A stretch of DNA of 64,000 bases from Streptomyces panaciradicis (GTDB lineage Bacteria > Actinomycetota > Actinomycetes > Streptomycetales > Streptomycetaceae). A model generated the notes under the pieces. It saw nothing but the letters and a program-made list of their open reading frames with translations. It did no database searches and was not told where the DNA came from. The stretch covers positions 186,001 to 250,000 of the forward strand of contig NZ_JAMGBF010000001.1 of assembly GCF_023516615.1 (NCBI RefSeq), written 5' to 3'. Made by a program: the position numbers and the translations under genes. Shown piece by piece: positions 1 through 9,206 of the stretch (positions are counted from its first letter, which is position 1; every line of letters starts with the position of its first letter).

Positions 1-339
1 GGTGTCGTCGACATGGCCACCGGCATGCTGCTGGCGTACGAGACGGTCGACAATCACCCTCCGGAGGTCCTGGACCTGCTGGCGGGCGCGACGCTCGACC
101 TGTTCCAGGGCCGTACCGTCCTGATGATCGAGGACCTGTGGAAGGAACGCCGGGGGCAGAGCGGCGACGAGAGCCACTTCTTCCAGGAGGTCCTCGTCAA
201 CAGTGACAACGTCACCCACCTGTTCGTGAGGATGAGCCAGCAGCAGGACGTCGTGGCGGTCGTCGTGTGCCGCAAGTCCGTCAACGTCGGCATGCTGTTC
301 GCTCAGGTGCGACGGGTGGTGGGGCAGCACAGCCTGTGA
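1..339 (+). CDS. C-terminal part of a small protein, possibly roadblock/LC7-like
   Basis: The reading frame is open at the left edge: bases 1-12 read G-V-V-D in frame before the first ATG at 13, so the true start probably lies outside the window. About 112 residues are visible. The piece mixes a helix-rich stretch (HPPEVLDLLAGATLDLF) with hydrophobic strands (VTHLFVRM, DVVAVVVCRKS) and a C-terminal helix (GMLFAQVRRVV). This alternation is compatible with a roadblock/LC7 alpha-beta fold, but that is only an impression. No catalytic motif is visible. It runs convergently into the FtsX-type permease gene, with a GC-rich hairpin between them. Function is not assigned. Confidence 0.6.
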   Translation, partial: GVVDMATGMLLAYETVDNHPPEVLDLLAGATLDLFQGRTVLMIEDLWKERRGQSGDESHFFQEVLVNSDNVTHLFVRMSQQQDVVAVVVCRKSVNVGMLFAQVRRVVGQHSL

Positions 340-347
340 ACGGGCCG

Positions 348-375
348 GGCCCCTCCCCGGCGCGGGGGAGGGGCC
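348..375. terminator. Hairpin between convergent genes
   Basis: An 11-bp perfect stem (348-358 with 365-375) and a 6-base loop lie between two convergent genes, without a T run. It is a plausible shared terminator. Confidence 0.5.
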
Positions 376-391
376 GACGGTGCGCGCCCCG

Positions 392-2728
392 CTACTCGGT
401 GCGCAGCCCGTCCGGGCGCATCAGCCGCAGCAGCGGCGGCAGGCTGAGCACCGTCACGACGAGGACCACCGCGGCGCCGATGCCCGTCATGGACAGCACG
501 CTCGCCCAGTCCACCCGCACGGTCTCGCCGGTCATCCGCAGCAGCACCGCGCCCAGCGTCAGCCCGACGGCCGACGCCAGCAGCAGCCCCAGCGCGATCG
601 GGATCGCCGTCTGCCACAGCACCGACAGGCTCAGCGTGCGGCGCTGGGTGCCGAAGGCGACCAGCGCCGACAGCAGCTTCTTGCGCTCCCGCAACTGCTC
701 CAGCTGGGAGACCAGCAGGCTCGCCCCGATCAGCACCAGAACGCAGGTGGCCCCGACGAACAGGCCCGTCCGGATGGAGCGGAACTGCAGGTTCACCTTG
801 CCCGAGGTCAGCGCGTACACATCCGCCAGCGGGTCCATGGCCGCGGCGGCGTTGCGCGCGTACTCCCGGGCGTCGGACACCGACGGGTCCAGCGAGACGT
901 ACACCTTCCGCGTGAAGCCGGCCGTGGCGGCCGCGGGCAGCGCCTTGGGCGTGACGAGCAGACCGCCGCGCTCGTAGCCGGTCGGGTCCGGTCGCGGCCC
1001 CGCCGTCTTCAGGCCGGCCGCCGGCACCTTCCAGGGGACCGGGTGGCTGCCCGACGCGCCGTAGTCCCGGTCGAAGTAAAGGGTCCTGCCCGCCCGGAGC
1101 AGCTTCGGCGACGTCTCGTCGTAGTGGGCGCCGACGATCCGGAAGATGTCGCCGTCCCGGCACGAGGACAGCCGCGCCACCTGGCCGAGCTCCTTGCAGG
1201 AGCCGACGGCCACCTCCACCGAGTTGTCCGGGTTCTTCGGCTTGTCCTCGGCCGAGCCCAGCGCCAGCGCCGACGCGTGACGCACGCCCTCGGTCCCGGC
1301 CAGCCGCCGGCCGGCCTCGGACAGCGGGATGTCACCGCGCAGGGAGACCTCCATCTGGGCCCGGTTCAGATCGGCCCGGGTGGACTTGACGTAGTCGTGC
1401 TCGACGCCGGCGAACAGCATCTGCAGCGCGATCGCCCCGGCCACCGCGACGGCGATGCCGTTGACCATGCGGGCCGCCGAGCCGCTGCTCAACTGCAGGC
1501 GGCGCACGGCCAGTTGCCAGGAGACGGCGCCGGGGTCCAGCCGGGCCACCACGGCCTCGACGAGCCACGGCAGCAGCGCGGTGACGCCGACCAGCAGCAG
1601 CACGGTGCCGCTGATCACCATCCACTCGTTGAAGTTCCCGTCGGCGTTGCCCTTGCCGACCATCGGGTACAGCAGGGCCAGGCCGCCCAGCGGCAGCAGC
1701 AGCCGCCACCACAGCCGGCGGCGCGGCGGCTTCGCCGTACGGACCACACCCAGCGGTTCGATGACGACCCCGCGCAGCGCGAACAGCGTCACCAGGACGG
1801 CCGCGGCCGGTACGGCGACGGCGACCAGCGCGACGAGCGCGGGCGAGGGGTTGAGGTCGCTGGGGAAGACGCTGATGTCCCGCACCACCAGCAGACCGGC
1901 CGACTGCCGCCCGATCAGGAAGAACACACTGCCCAGGACGAGCCCCAGCAGCGCCCCGGCGAGGGCCTCGCCGCCCGCGATCCGGCGGGCCATCCGGCCG
2001 TCCGCGCCGACCAGCCGCAGGGCCGCGAGCCGCCGGTCCCGGCGCTCGCCGCCGAAGCGCACGGCCGCCGCGATGAACACGCCCACCGGCAGCAGCAGCA
2101 CCACGAAGATGATCATGATGAGCAGGATCAGGACCGGGTCCAGGCCGTCCTGCTGGTGATTCGGGGACGGCCCGAAGTAGTCGAGGCGCTCGACGTACCC
2201 GCTGGACAGCTGGTGCTCCAGGCCGGTGGCGCCCGCGTAGTAGGCGAGCTCGGCGGGCCCGATCAGCCCGGCGTGCCCGATCGTGCCGCTGATCCGGTAC
2301 GGCAGGCGCTCGCGCAGCAGCTTGCCCGAGCCGGACTCCAGCAGCTTCTTCAGCGCGGGCGAGACCACCATCTCGCCCTTCGCGGGGAACGTCCCCACGC
2401 CGGGCGGCAGCGGCGCCTTGTCGCCCTCGGGCTGCAGCAGCCGGCCGCGGACGTCGTCGCTGCGGAAGGTGGTGTCGGTCTGGGCGACGATCACCGTGTC
2501 GTCGGCCTTGGACAGCACCTTCCCGCTGTACGTGAAGTCGTCCCGGTCGCTGCCGCGCCGGTCACGCGCGGACAACGCACTGGGAATGGCGGTCGTCAGC
2601 AGCAGCAGGGCGACGCCCAGCCCCACGCCGACGGCCGTCAGCAGGGCCCGTACCCAGCCCTCGCGGCCGCCGGCGAAGGCGAACCGCACCCCCATGGCCA
2701 AGTCCTTGGCCCACCCCCGCACGGTCAT
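392..2728 (-). CDS. FtsX-like ABC transporter permease
   Basis: A 778-residue membrane protein of the FtsX/MacB permease family. A first membrane segment near residues 20-45 is followed by a large extracytoplasmic domain, a helix bundle near residues 200-350, a second soluble domain, and a final bundle of three helices near 650-760. This duplicated MacB-type layout is usual for Streptomyces exporters of this class. Its ATG overlaps the stop of the upstream ATPase gene (ATGA), so the two are translationally coupled. The pair probably forms an exporter or an envelope-stress module under the adjacent PadR regulator. The substrate cannot be read from sequence. Confidence 0.88.
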   Translation of the reverse strand: MTVRGWAKDLAMGVRFAFAGGREGWVRALLTAVGVGLGVALLLLTTAIPSALSARDRRGSDRDDFTYSGKVLSKADDTVIVAQTDTTFRSDDVRGRLLQPEGDKAPLPPGVGTFPAKGEMVVSPALKKLLESGSGKLLRERLPYRISGTIGHAGLIGPAELAYYAGATGLEHQLSSGYVERLDYFGPSPNHQQDGLDPVLILLIMIIFVVLLLPVGVFIAAAVRFGGERRDRRLAALRLVGADGRMARRIAGGEALAGALLGLVLGSVFFLIGRQSAGLLVVRDISVFPSDLNPSPALVALVAVAVPAAAVLVTLFALRGVVIEPLGVVRTAKPPRRRLWWRLLLPLGGLALLYPMVGKGNADGNFNEWMVISGTVLLLVGVTALLPWLVEAVVARLDPGAVSWQLAVRRLQLSSGSAARMVNGIAVAVAGAIALQMLFAGVEHDYVKSTRADLNRAQMEVSLRGDIPLSEAGRRLAGTEGVRHASALALGSAEDKPKNPDNSVEVAVGSCKELGQVARLSSCRDGDIFRIVGAHYDETSPKLLRAGRTLYFDRDYGASGSHPVPWKVPAAGLKTAGPRPDPTGYERGGLLVTPKALPAAATAGFTRKVYVSLDPSVSDAREYARNAAAAMDPLADVYALTSGKVNLQFRSIRTGLFVGATCVLVLIGASLLVSQLEQLRERKKLLSALVAFGTQRRTLSLSVLWQTAIPIALGLLLASAVGLTLGAVLLRMTGETVRVDWASVLSMTGIGAAVVLVVTVLSLPPLLRLMRPDGLRTE

Positions 2729-3411
2729 ACGACGCGCTCCATGTCCCGGGACTTGCCGTCGCGTACGACGATCTCGCGGTCCGAGTACGCGGCCACCCGC
2801 GCCTCGTGCGTGACCAGCACCACGGCCGCGTTGGTGGTCCGCGCCGCGTCCGTGAGCAGCTCCATCACACGCTCGCCGTTGAGCGAGTCGAGCGCGCCCG
2901 TGGGCTCGTCGGCGAACAGCACCCGGGGATCGGTCACCAGCGCCCGGGCCACCGCGACCCGCTGCCCCTGACCGCCCGAGACCTCGCCGGGCCGCTTCTT
3001 GCCGAGGTCGTCGACCTCCAGCCGCTCCATCCAGGTGAGCGCGGCACGCTCGGCCTCCTTGCGGGAGGTGCCGTTGAGCCTCAGCGGCAGCGCGACGTTC
3101 TCGACACAGGTCAGCTCGGGCACGAGCTGGCCGAACTGGAAGACGAACCCGAACTCGGAGCGCCGCAGCGCGCTGCGCTCGGCGTCGTTCATGGTCGCCA
3201 TCTCGCGCCCGTTGTAGAGGATCGACCCCGAGTCGGGCGTCACGATCCCGGCGAGGCAGTGCAGCAGCGTCGACTTGCCGGACCCGGAGGGGCCCATGAC
3301 GGCGACGACCTCGCCCGGGTGGATGGAGAACCCGGCGCCGTCGAGGGCGACGGTCGGGCCGTACGCCTTGTGCAGGTCGTCGGCCACCAGCAGGGAACCG
3401 TCGGGAGTCAC
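2725..3411 (-). CDS. ABC transporter ATP-binding protein (LolD/MacB type)
   Basis: A 228-residue nucleotide-binding subunit. Visible motifs are Walker A (GPSGSGKST), the Q-loop region (FQFGQLVP), the signature (VSGGQGQRVAVARAL), Walker B (VLFADEPTG) and the H-loop (VLVTHE). Length and motifs match MacB/LolD-type ATPases that partner FtsX-like permeases. The GTG start at 3411 overlaps the stop of the PadR gene (GTGA), and its own stop overlaps the permease start, giving a tightly coupled three-gene operon. It energises the permease encoded immediately downstream. Confidence 0.93.
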   Translation of the reverse strand: MTPDGSLLVADDLHKAYGPTVALDGAGFSIHPGEVVAVMGPSGSGKSTLLHCLAGIVTPDSGSILYNGREMATMNDAERSALRRSEFGFVFQFGQLVPELTCVENVALPLRLNGTSRKEAERAALTWMERLEVDDLGKKRPGEVSGGQGQRVAVARALVTDPRVLFADEPTGALDSLNGERVMELLTDAARTTNAAVVLVTHEARVAAYSDREIVVRDGKSRDMERVV

Positions 3412-3932
3412 TTGGTCACCGCCTCGGCGAGCTTGTCGAGGCGCGCGGCGGTGAGTTCCAGCCACCGCAGGTCGGCCTCGAGGTGGAACAGGGCGTGGTC
3501 GCAGATGAGCTGGTCGGCGAGATCGCCCCTGCGCTTGCGGTCCGTGAGGATCCGCATCAGGCGCAGGTGCTCGGCGCGCTGGGTGTCGAGGATGTCGGCC
3601 GCGTCGCGGTGCGTGAGCAGCGCGAGGACGACCTTGGTGTAGAGCGTCGACTGCAGATACGGCTCCGGCGCCTCCGGCGTCGCGAGCCACCGCTCGACGT
3701 CGGTGATCCCGGCGTCGGTGATGGCGTACCGCTTGCGCTCGGGGCCGCCGCCCGGCTCGATGCCGTCGACCTCGACCAGGCCGTTCTTCAGCAGCCGGGA
3801 CATCGTCGAGTAGACCTGGCCGTAGTGCAGCGGCCGGTCGTGACCGAACTTCTCGTCGAAGGCCCGCTTGAGGTCGTAACCGTGGCGGGGCCCGGACTCC
3901 AGGAGTCCCAAAAGCGTGTGACCGATGGACAT
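3408..3932 (-). CDS. PadR family transcriptional regulator
   Basis: A 174-residue protein with an N-terminal PadR winged helix (LLGLLESGPRHGYDLKRAF, then GQVYSTMSRLLKNGLVE) and a helical C-terminal dimerisation part with PadR C-terminal-like spacing. It is the first gene of the operon with the ABC ATPase and permease. Repeated GTGTATAC half-sites lie directly upstream, so autoregulation by repression is likely, with release by the exporter's substrate or another effector. This is inference from the family and the operator-like repeats. Confidence 0.93.
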   Translation of the reverse strand: MSIGHTLLGLLESGPRHGYDLKRAFDEKFGHDRPLHYGQVYSTMSRLLKNGLVEVDGIEPGGGPERKRYAITDAGITDVERWLATPEAPEPYLQSTLYTKVVLALLTHRDAADILDTQRAEHLRLMRILTDRKRRGDLADQLICDHALFHLEADLRWLELTAARLDKLAEAVTK

Positions 3933-3941
3933 GCCAAGGAC

Positions 3942-3985
3942 TGTACACGGGGTGTATACGCCTCGTGTATACGCACGGTGTGTAG
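3942..3985 (-). promoter_or_regulatory. Probable PadR operator: repeated GTGTATAC sites
   Basis: GTGTATACGC occurs twice as exact direct copies (3952-3961 and 3965-3974) with a 13-base period. A related TGTACAC is at 3942-3948 and a GTGTGTAG remnant at 3978-3985. Each unit has a GTATAC palindromic core. The array starts 10 bases upstream of the padR ATG, where the promoter should lie, as expected for an autoregulatory operator. Confidence 0.7.
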
Positions 3986-4264
3986 ATCATGGCGCGCTGT
4001 GCGAGAGCCCAGGTGGCGGCCGATTGTCATGGTTCTGCAACAAGGGCCCCAGGTGTCGAGGTGGTATCGCTTCCCCAGGTCGGGCAACCCTCGGCCGTTC
4101 GAATCCGTCGGTTCCGGTGGGGCGGGTGCTGATTGTCACGTCCGCAAAAGGCGGGAACGACGGACCTTCGGCACATGTCCCGGTGTTAGCTTTCTGAGCT
4201 GACCTGTGCGGCGAACCTGTGTGACACATGAGCACACTTGAACGAAGCGGAGCGGAACGGACTC
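3986..4264. other. Divergent intergenic region between padR and the PBP gene
   Basis: With the operator this is about 330 bases without a gene. It must hold the promoter of the penicillin-binding protein. I see no convincing -35/-10 pair; a GGAAC at 4154-4158 is not followed by a proper ECF-type -10. No small ORF with a good ribosome binding site was found. Confidence 0.4.
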
Positions 4265-6688
4265 ATGGGACGAGCGGAAGAGAGAAGAGCGCGACAGCGC
4301 GGTGGCCACCGCGCGGCGCCCCCTACGCGCTCGTCCGGTACGGCGGCGCCCACCCGCCCGGCCGGCACGGCGCCGGCCGGCTCGGCGTCGGCGGGCACGG
4401 CCGAGGGCGGCCCGATCCAGGGCGGCCGCGCCGCGGCTCGGCGCGCCGCCCAGGGCAAGGCGGCCCGAAGCGGTGCGGGCAAGGGCAAGGACGGCAAGAG
4501 CTTCATACGCCGGCTCTTCACCTGGAAGAAGATCGTCGGCGGCTTCCTCGGCGTCTGCCTGCTCGGCATGGGCGCCTTCATCGTGCTGTACATGATGATC
4601 GGCATCCCCGAGGGCAATGCCGACGCGACGCTGCAGAGCAACGTCTACAAGTACAGCGACGGTTCGCTCCTCACCCGTGACGGCAAGCGCAACCGCGAGA
4701 TCGTGCCGCTGTCCAAGGTGCCCAAGGGCGTCCAGAAGACCTTCGTCGCCGCCGAGAACAAGACGTTCTACAAGGACAACGGCATCGACCTCAAGGGCAC
4801 CGCCCGCGGTCTGCTCAACACCCTGTCCGGCAAGGGCGCGCAGGGCGGTTCGACGATCACCCAGCAGTACGTCAAGAACTACTACCTCACGCAGAACCAG
4901 ACCGTCACGCGCAAGCTGAAGGAACTGGTCATCTCGCTGAAGCTGGACCGGGAGAAGTCCAAGGACTACATCCTCGCCGGCTACATCAACACCAGCTACT
5001 ACGGCCGCGGCGCCTACGGCATCCAGGCCGCCGCGCAGGCCTACTACCGCGTCGACGCCGAGAAGCTCTCGGTCAGCCAGGGCGCCTACCTCGCCGCCCT
5101 GCTCCAGGCGCCGAACCAGTACGACTGGGCGATCGCCTCCGACACCGGCCGGCGCCTGGTGAAGGCCCGCTGGAACTACGTCCTCGACAACATGGTCGGA
5201 CAGGGCTGGCTGGACAAGGCCGAGCGGGACAAGATGACGTTCCCGACCCCCAAGGCGCCCAAGGCCGCGCCCGGCATGGACGGCCAGACCGGCTACCTGG
5301 TGAACGCGGCCAACAACCAGCTCGCCAAGCAGCTGGTCGCGCAGGGCAGCGCCGACAACGTCAACGACGCCCTGAATCTCGTGGACGCGGGCGGCTGGAC
5401 CATCACGCTCAACATCGACAAGAAGAAGCAGGTCGCGCTGGAGAAGGCCGCCAAGTCCCAGCTGACCAGCAAGCTCGACCCGAAGAAGCGCTCGGTGGAC
5501 GCCGACGTCCAGGCCGGCGCGGTGTCGGTGAACCCCAAGACGGGCGCCGTCGTCGCCATGTACGGCGGCAAGAGCTACTACCAGCACTACCGCAACAACG
5601 CGACCCGCGTGGACTACCAGCCGGCCTCGACCTTCAAGCCGGTCATCCTCGCGGCCGCCTTCGACGAGGCCGCCCAGACCCAGACCGGCAAGCCGATCAC
5701 CGCCAACACCATGTACGACGGCACCAGCAAGCGCCCGGTCGTGGACAAGGGCGTCAAGGTCGGCTTCGCCCCGCAGAACGAGGACGACCACGACTACGGA
5801 CCCATCACCGTCCAGACGGCGATGAACTACTCCGTCAACTCCGTCTTCGCGCAGATGGGCGTCGACGTGGGCATGGACAAGGTGCTCAAGGTGGCGAGCC
5901 AGCTCGGCATGGACACCGCCGACCTCAAGGCCGTACCCGCGCAGACCCTCGGCACGATGGGCGCCAGCCCGCTGCAGATGGCCGGCGTCTACGCGACCCT
6001 CGACAACCACGGCAAGAAGGTCACCCCGTCCATCATCAAGTCCGTCGAGAACAGCAAGCGCACGGTCGAGCTGCCGAACCCGATCGGCGGGCAGGTCATC
6101 GACCGCGAGGCCGCCGACTCGGTGACCTCCGTGCTGACCGGCGTGGTCGACGACGGTACGGCCAAGACCTCGGTCCGGGACAACGCCCAGCGCGACGGCC
6201 GCAAGGTCGCCGGCAAGACCGGTACCTCCGACGAGAACCGCTCGGCCTGGTTCACCGGATACACGCCCGACCTGGTCACCTCGGTGGGCCTGTTCGGCGA
6301 GTCCAAGAAGAACGGGGCCCAGGTCTCGATGTACAAGGCGGGCGGCTACCCGCGCGTCAACGGCGGCGGCTTCCCGGCGCAGATCTGGGCGGCCTACATG
6401 TTCGGCGTCTCCCGGACGGGCCTGAAGTTCGACCTGGAGACCCAGCAGGGCGCGGCGGTCCAGCCGACGTACACGCCGACGGTCTCGCAGTCGCCGACCC
6501 AGACGCCGTCGCAGACCCCGTCGAGTCAGGCGCCGACGTCCCAGTCGCCGTCGCAGACCCCCTCGCGGACCCCGACCCAGACGCCGACGCAGACGCCCAC
6601 CCAGACCCCGACGCAGACCCCCACGGGGACGCCGACCAACGGCAACGGGAACATCGACAATCCGCTGAATCCCAACGCCCAGCCGTAG
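4265..6688 (+). CDS. Bifunctional class A penicillin-binding protein
   Basis: About 807 residues from ATG 4265. A charged, Ala/Pro-rich cytoplasmic tail (1-90) precedes one membrane helix (about 95-120). The glycosyltransferase domain follows, with AAENKTFY near 163 and the GGSTITQQ motif near 198. The transpeptidase domain has STFK near 455 (catalytic Ser), YSVNS near 522 and KTGTS near 650. The C-terminus is a low-complexity Thr/Pro/Gln/Ser tail (about 735-795) built on TQTP units, common in Streptomyces PBPs and probably wall-spanning. It polymerises and crosslinks peptidoglycan outside the membrane. An in-frame TTG at 4238 exists, but ATG 4265 is the more usual start. Confidence 0.94.
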   Translation: MGRAEERRARQRGGHRAAPPTRSSGTAAPTRPAGTAPAGSASAGTAEGGPIQGGRAAARRAAQGKAARSGAGKGKDGKSFIRRLFTWKKIVGGFLGVCLLGMGAFIVLYMMIGIPEGNADATLQSNVYKYSDGSLLTRDGKRNREIVPLSKVPKGVQKTFVAAENKTFYKDNGIDLKGTARGLLNTLSGKGAQGGSTITQQYVKNYYLTQNQTVTRKLKELVISLKLDREKSKDYILAGYINTSYYGRGAYGIQAAAQAYYRVDAEKLSVSQGAYLAALLQAPNQYDWAIASDTGRRLVKARWNYVLDNMVGQGWLDKAERDKMTFPTPKAPKAAPGMDGQTGYLVNAANNQLAKQLVAQGSADNVNDALNLVDAGGWTITLNIDKKKQVALEKAAKSQLTSKLDPKKRSVDADVQAGAVSVNPKTGAVVAMYGGKSYYQHYRNNATRVDYQPASTFKPVILAAAFDEAAQTQTGKPITANTMYDGTSKRPVVDKGVKVGFAPQNEDDHDYGPITVQTAMNYSVNSVFAQMGVDVGMDKVLKVASQLGMDTADLKAVPAQTLGTMGASPLQMAGVYATLDNHGKKVTPSIIKSVENSKRTVELPNPIGGQVIDREAADSVTSVLTGVVDDGTAKTSVRDNAQRDGRKVAGKTGTSDENRSAWFTGYTPDLVTSVGLFGESKKNGAQVSMYKAGGYPRVNGGGFPAQIWAAYMFGVSRTGLKFDLETQQGAAVQPTYTPTVSQSPTQTPSQTPSSQAPTSQSPSQTPSRTPTQTPTQTPTQTPTQTPTGTPTNGNGNIDNPLNPNAQP

Positions 6689-6700
6689 CGACGGGAGCGA

Positions 6701-6730
6701 AAGGGCGCCCGGCCTTCGCCGGGCGCCCTT
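6701..6730. terminator. Hairpin terminator after the PBP gene
   Basis: A 13-bp perfect stem (AAGGGCGCCCGGC and its complement) with a CTTC loop lies 12 bases after the PBP stop and 24 bases before the end of the convergent phosphatase gene, so it can serve both. Confidence 0.8.
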
Positions 6731-6754
6731 CGCGTTCGGTTTTCCGGCCGCCTA

Positions 6755-8851
6755 CTACTGCTGCGGGGTCTTGCTCAGCTCGAACCACACGACCTTGCCG
6801 GTGCTCAGCCGGGTCGCGCCCCACCGCCGGGCCAGCCGGTTGACGAGGTACAGACCGCGTCCGCCCTCGTCCGTCGCCCGGGCCTGCCGGAGCCGGGGCA
6901 GCTGAGGCACGTCGTCGCCCACCTCGCACCGCAGCACGTCGGTGCGCAGCAGCCGCAGCGTCACCGGCCGCGAGGCGTACCGCACCGCGTTGGTGACGAC
7001 CTCGCTGACCAGCAGCTCGACGGAGTCGCTGAGCTCCTCGAGGCCCCACCGGGACAGGGCCCGGCGTGCGAGCCGCCGCGCCCGCCCGGGCGCCGCGTCC
7101 TCCGGTTCCAGGAACCAGTACGCGACGTCACTGGGCGCGATCCCGTCGAAGCGGGCCGCGAGCAGCGCGATGTCGTCGTCCCGGTCGCCCGGCCCGAGCA
7201 TGTCCAGGACCTCGTCGCACAGCGCCTCCAGCGGCGGCGGATGGTCCGGTCCCGTCAGCTGCGCGGTCGCGGCCAGCTTCTCCCGCAGCTGCTCTATCCC
7301 GGTCCACACGTCCCGCAGCCGGGACTCCACCAGACCGTCGGTGTACAGCAGCAGGGTCGCGCCGGCGGGCGCGTCCAGCTCCACGGCCTCGAAGTCGACC
7401 CCGCCGACGCCGATCGGCGCGCCCGGCGGCACCCGCAGCACCTCGGCCCGCCCGCCCAGGTGCAGCAGCACCGGCGGCGGATGGCCCGCGTTGGCGATGG
7501 TGATGCGGTGCGAGACCGGGTCGTAGACGGCGTAGAGGCAGGTCGCCATGCGGTCGGTGCCCAGCCGCTGCGCCTGCTCGTCGAGGTGGTGCAGCACCTC
7601 CTGCGGCGGCAGGTCCAGGCCGGCGAGCGTCTGTGCCGTCGTGCGCAGCTGGCCCATGATGGCCGCCGAGGTCATGGAGTGCCCCATGACGTCGCCCACC
7701 ACCAGCGCCACCCGGCTGCCCGGCAGCGGGATCGCGTCGTACCAGTCGCCGCCGACCCGCGCCGTCTCCGCGGCCGGGAGGTAGCGGGAGGCCAGCCGCA
7801 CGCCCGTGGGCCGCGGCAGGTGCTCGGGGAGCATGGTGCGCTGCAGTTCGTCGGCGATGTACGCCTCCCGGCCGTACAGCACCGCCTTGTCGATGCCCAG
7901 CGCGCTGTGCGTGGCCAGCTGGGCGGCGACCAGCAGGTCGTCGGCCTCGAAGGCCAGGCGCTCCGGCCGCCGCAGGAACAGCGCGGCGCCGATCACCCGG
8001 CGCCGGCCGCGCAGCGGGGCGAGGATCGCGCGCTGGCCGCCGGGCACCAGCGTCTCCCCGCCCTCCCCGAGCAGTTCGGGCAGGGCGGCGTGGGCCGCGG
8101 GCGCGTCCGTGAAGACCGGGCGGACCCCGCGCAGCACCTCGGCGAGCGCGCTGCCCGGCCGCACCTCGCACAGCTCGGCGCCGAGCGAGTCGAGTTCGGT
8201 GAGCTCGGCGGGCTCCGGCTGGAGCGCGGGCGAGAAGCCGGCGCCCTCGGTGTCCCGCTCGGCCGGGATGCGGTCGGTGCGGCGCAGCCGCAGCACCAGC
8301 GGACCGGTGGGCCGCTCGTCCCCGACGGGCAGCGGGTCGCGCAGATAGACCAGGATCGCGTCCGAGAACGTCGGTACGGTCGCCCGGCACAGCCCCATGA
8401 CGATCTCGTCGAGGTCGATGCCGCGGGCGATCCGGCGCGTCGCGGCCCCGACGAAGCGCAGCCGGTCTCCGTCCCGGCGCATGGGTGTGGGCCGGCCCGG
8501 CGCCAGTCCCTGGCCCTTGCGGCGCTCAGGGCCGCCGCTCTGCGGCCGGTCCTGACGGCTGTCCGGGACGGACTCGGGCACGGGGCGCGGACGGTGCGTG
8601 TCGGGCTCCGCGGCGGAAGGCTGGGAGTGCTCGGGGCCCGGGCCCGTGGTGTCGGCAGACGAGGCCGGCTCCTTTCCCTTGCCGCACGGTGTGGCCGTAC
8701 TCGGTGTCGAGGGTGTCTCTCCGGCGCGCGCCTGCGCGGGTAAGGCGGCCGCGGGCGCGTCCGGCACCTGCGTCGGGGTGTGCAGAACCGCCCCGCGGGG
8801 GTCCGCGGGGTCGGCGCCGGGGCGCTCGAAGGAGATGGGGTACTCCGTCAC
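6755..8851 (-). CDS. SpoIIE-type PP2C phosphatase with GAF and ATPase domains
   Basis: A 698-residue signalling protein. The first ~130 residues are Pro/Ala-rich and look disordered. A GAF-like sensor (about 135-330) follows, then a SpoIIE/RsbU PP2C domain with the metal-binding signature GGDWYDAIPLPG and VVGDVMGHSM (about 375-400), and a C-terminal HATPase_c domain of the anti-sigma type (SELLVSEVVTNAVRYA near 620, DEGGRGLYLVNRL near 665). Family knowledge suggests it dephosphorylates an anti-sigma antagonist and may bind sigma-related partners in stress or developmental control. The start is GTG 8851. The gene stands alone. Confidence 0.92.
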   Translation of the reverse strand: MTEYPISFERPGADPADPRGAVLHTPTQVPDAPAAALPAQARAGETPSTPSTATPCGKGKEPASSADTTGPGPEHSQPSAAEPDTHRPRPVPESVPDSRQDRPQSGGPERRKGQGLAPGRPTPMRRDGDRLRFVGAATRRIARGIDLDEIVMGLCRATVPTFSDAILVYLRDPLPVGDERPTGPLVLRLRRTDRIPAERDTEGAGFSPALQPEPAELTELDSLGAELCEVRPGSALAEVLRGVRPVFTDAPAAHAALPELLGEGGETLVPGGQRAILAPLRGRRRVIGAALFLRRPERLAFEADDLLVAAQLATHSALGIDKAVLYGREAYIADELQRTMLPEHLPRPTGVRLASRYLPAAETARVGGDWYDAIPLPGSRVALVVGDVMGHSMTSAAIMGQLRTTAQTLAGLDLPPQEVLHHLDEQAQRLGTDRMATCLYAVYDPVSHRITIANAGHPPPVLLHLGGRAEVLRVPPGAPIGVGGVDFEAVELDAPAGATLLLYTDGLVESRLRDVWTGIEQLREKLAATAQLTGPDHPPPLEALCDEVLDMLGPGDRDDDIALLAARFDGIAPSDVAYWFLEPEDAAPGRARRLARRALSRWGLEELSDSVELLVSEVVTNAVRYASRPVTLRLLRTDVLRCEVGDDVPQLPRLRQARATDEGGRGLYLVNRLARRWGATRLSTGKVVWFELSKTPQQ

Positions 8852-9206
8852 GCGTGTCGAATCCGTCCGTCCGGGGCTGCGCGTCGTGCGCGCAGTTGGT
8901 CCCGCAGGAATCCCGATACCCGGAATACGTGTCCCCGGAACGGAATTCCCGCGTGGTCAGAGGCTGTTCCTGTGTCACCGGCGAACCGATGACGGTCCGT
9001 GCCGGCGTTGCCCTCGTACCCCTCGCTCACGTCCTGCCGCCCCTCGGTGACGTTCGGTCAAGCCCGGCGCATGCTCCGGGAGTTGCTGGTGCACACCCAC
9101 CCGTCACCCGGCCACCACCCCTCAACGACGGTGCTGTGCACCGGTCCTTGATATCAAGTTGCGGAGGACGATCCTACGGTTGTGGACCGGGGGCGCATCA
9201 AGGGTC
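8852..9206 (-). other. Upstream region of the PP2C gene
   Basis: This 355-base stretch has no confident gene. It should contain the phosphatase promoter on the minus strand. GGGTAT at 8916-8921 (minus strand) resembles the -10 of the Streptomyces SigB group, but the -35 (GNNT) is not clean. A 60-codon minus-strand frame (8848-9030) ends in a GTGA overlap with the phosphatase start, but its codon usage loses GC bias after about 17 codons. Confidence 0.35.

Noticed and set aside
380..2971. Very long plus-strand frames opposite the FtsX-type permease
   Set aside because: They are antisense shadows caused by GC bias; the minus-strand frame has family motifs and membrane segments.
4154..4179. GGAAC as an ECF sigma factor -35 before the PBP gene
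   Set aside because: The sequence 16 bases downstream is ATGTC, not the expected CGTT/CGTC, so the match is incomplete.
4136..6010. 624-codon minus-strand frame opposite the PBP gene
   Set aside because: It reads as repetitive Val/Gly/Arg/Leu-rich sequence with no motifs; the plus-strand PBP explains the region.
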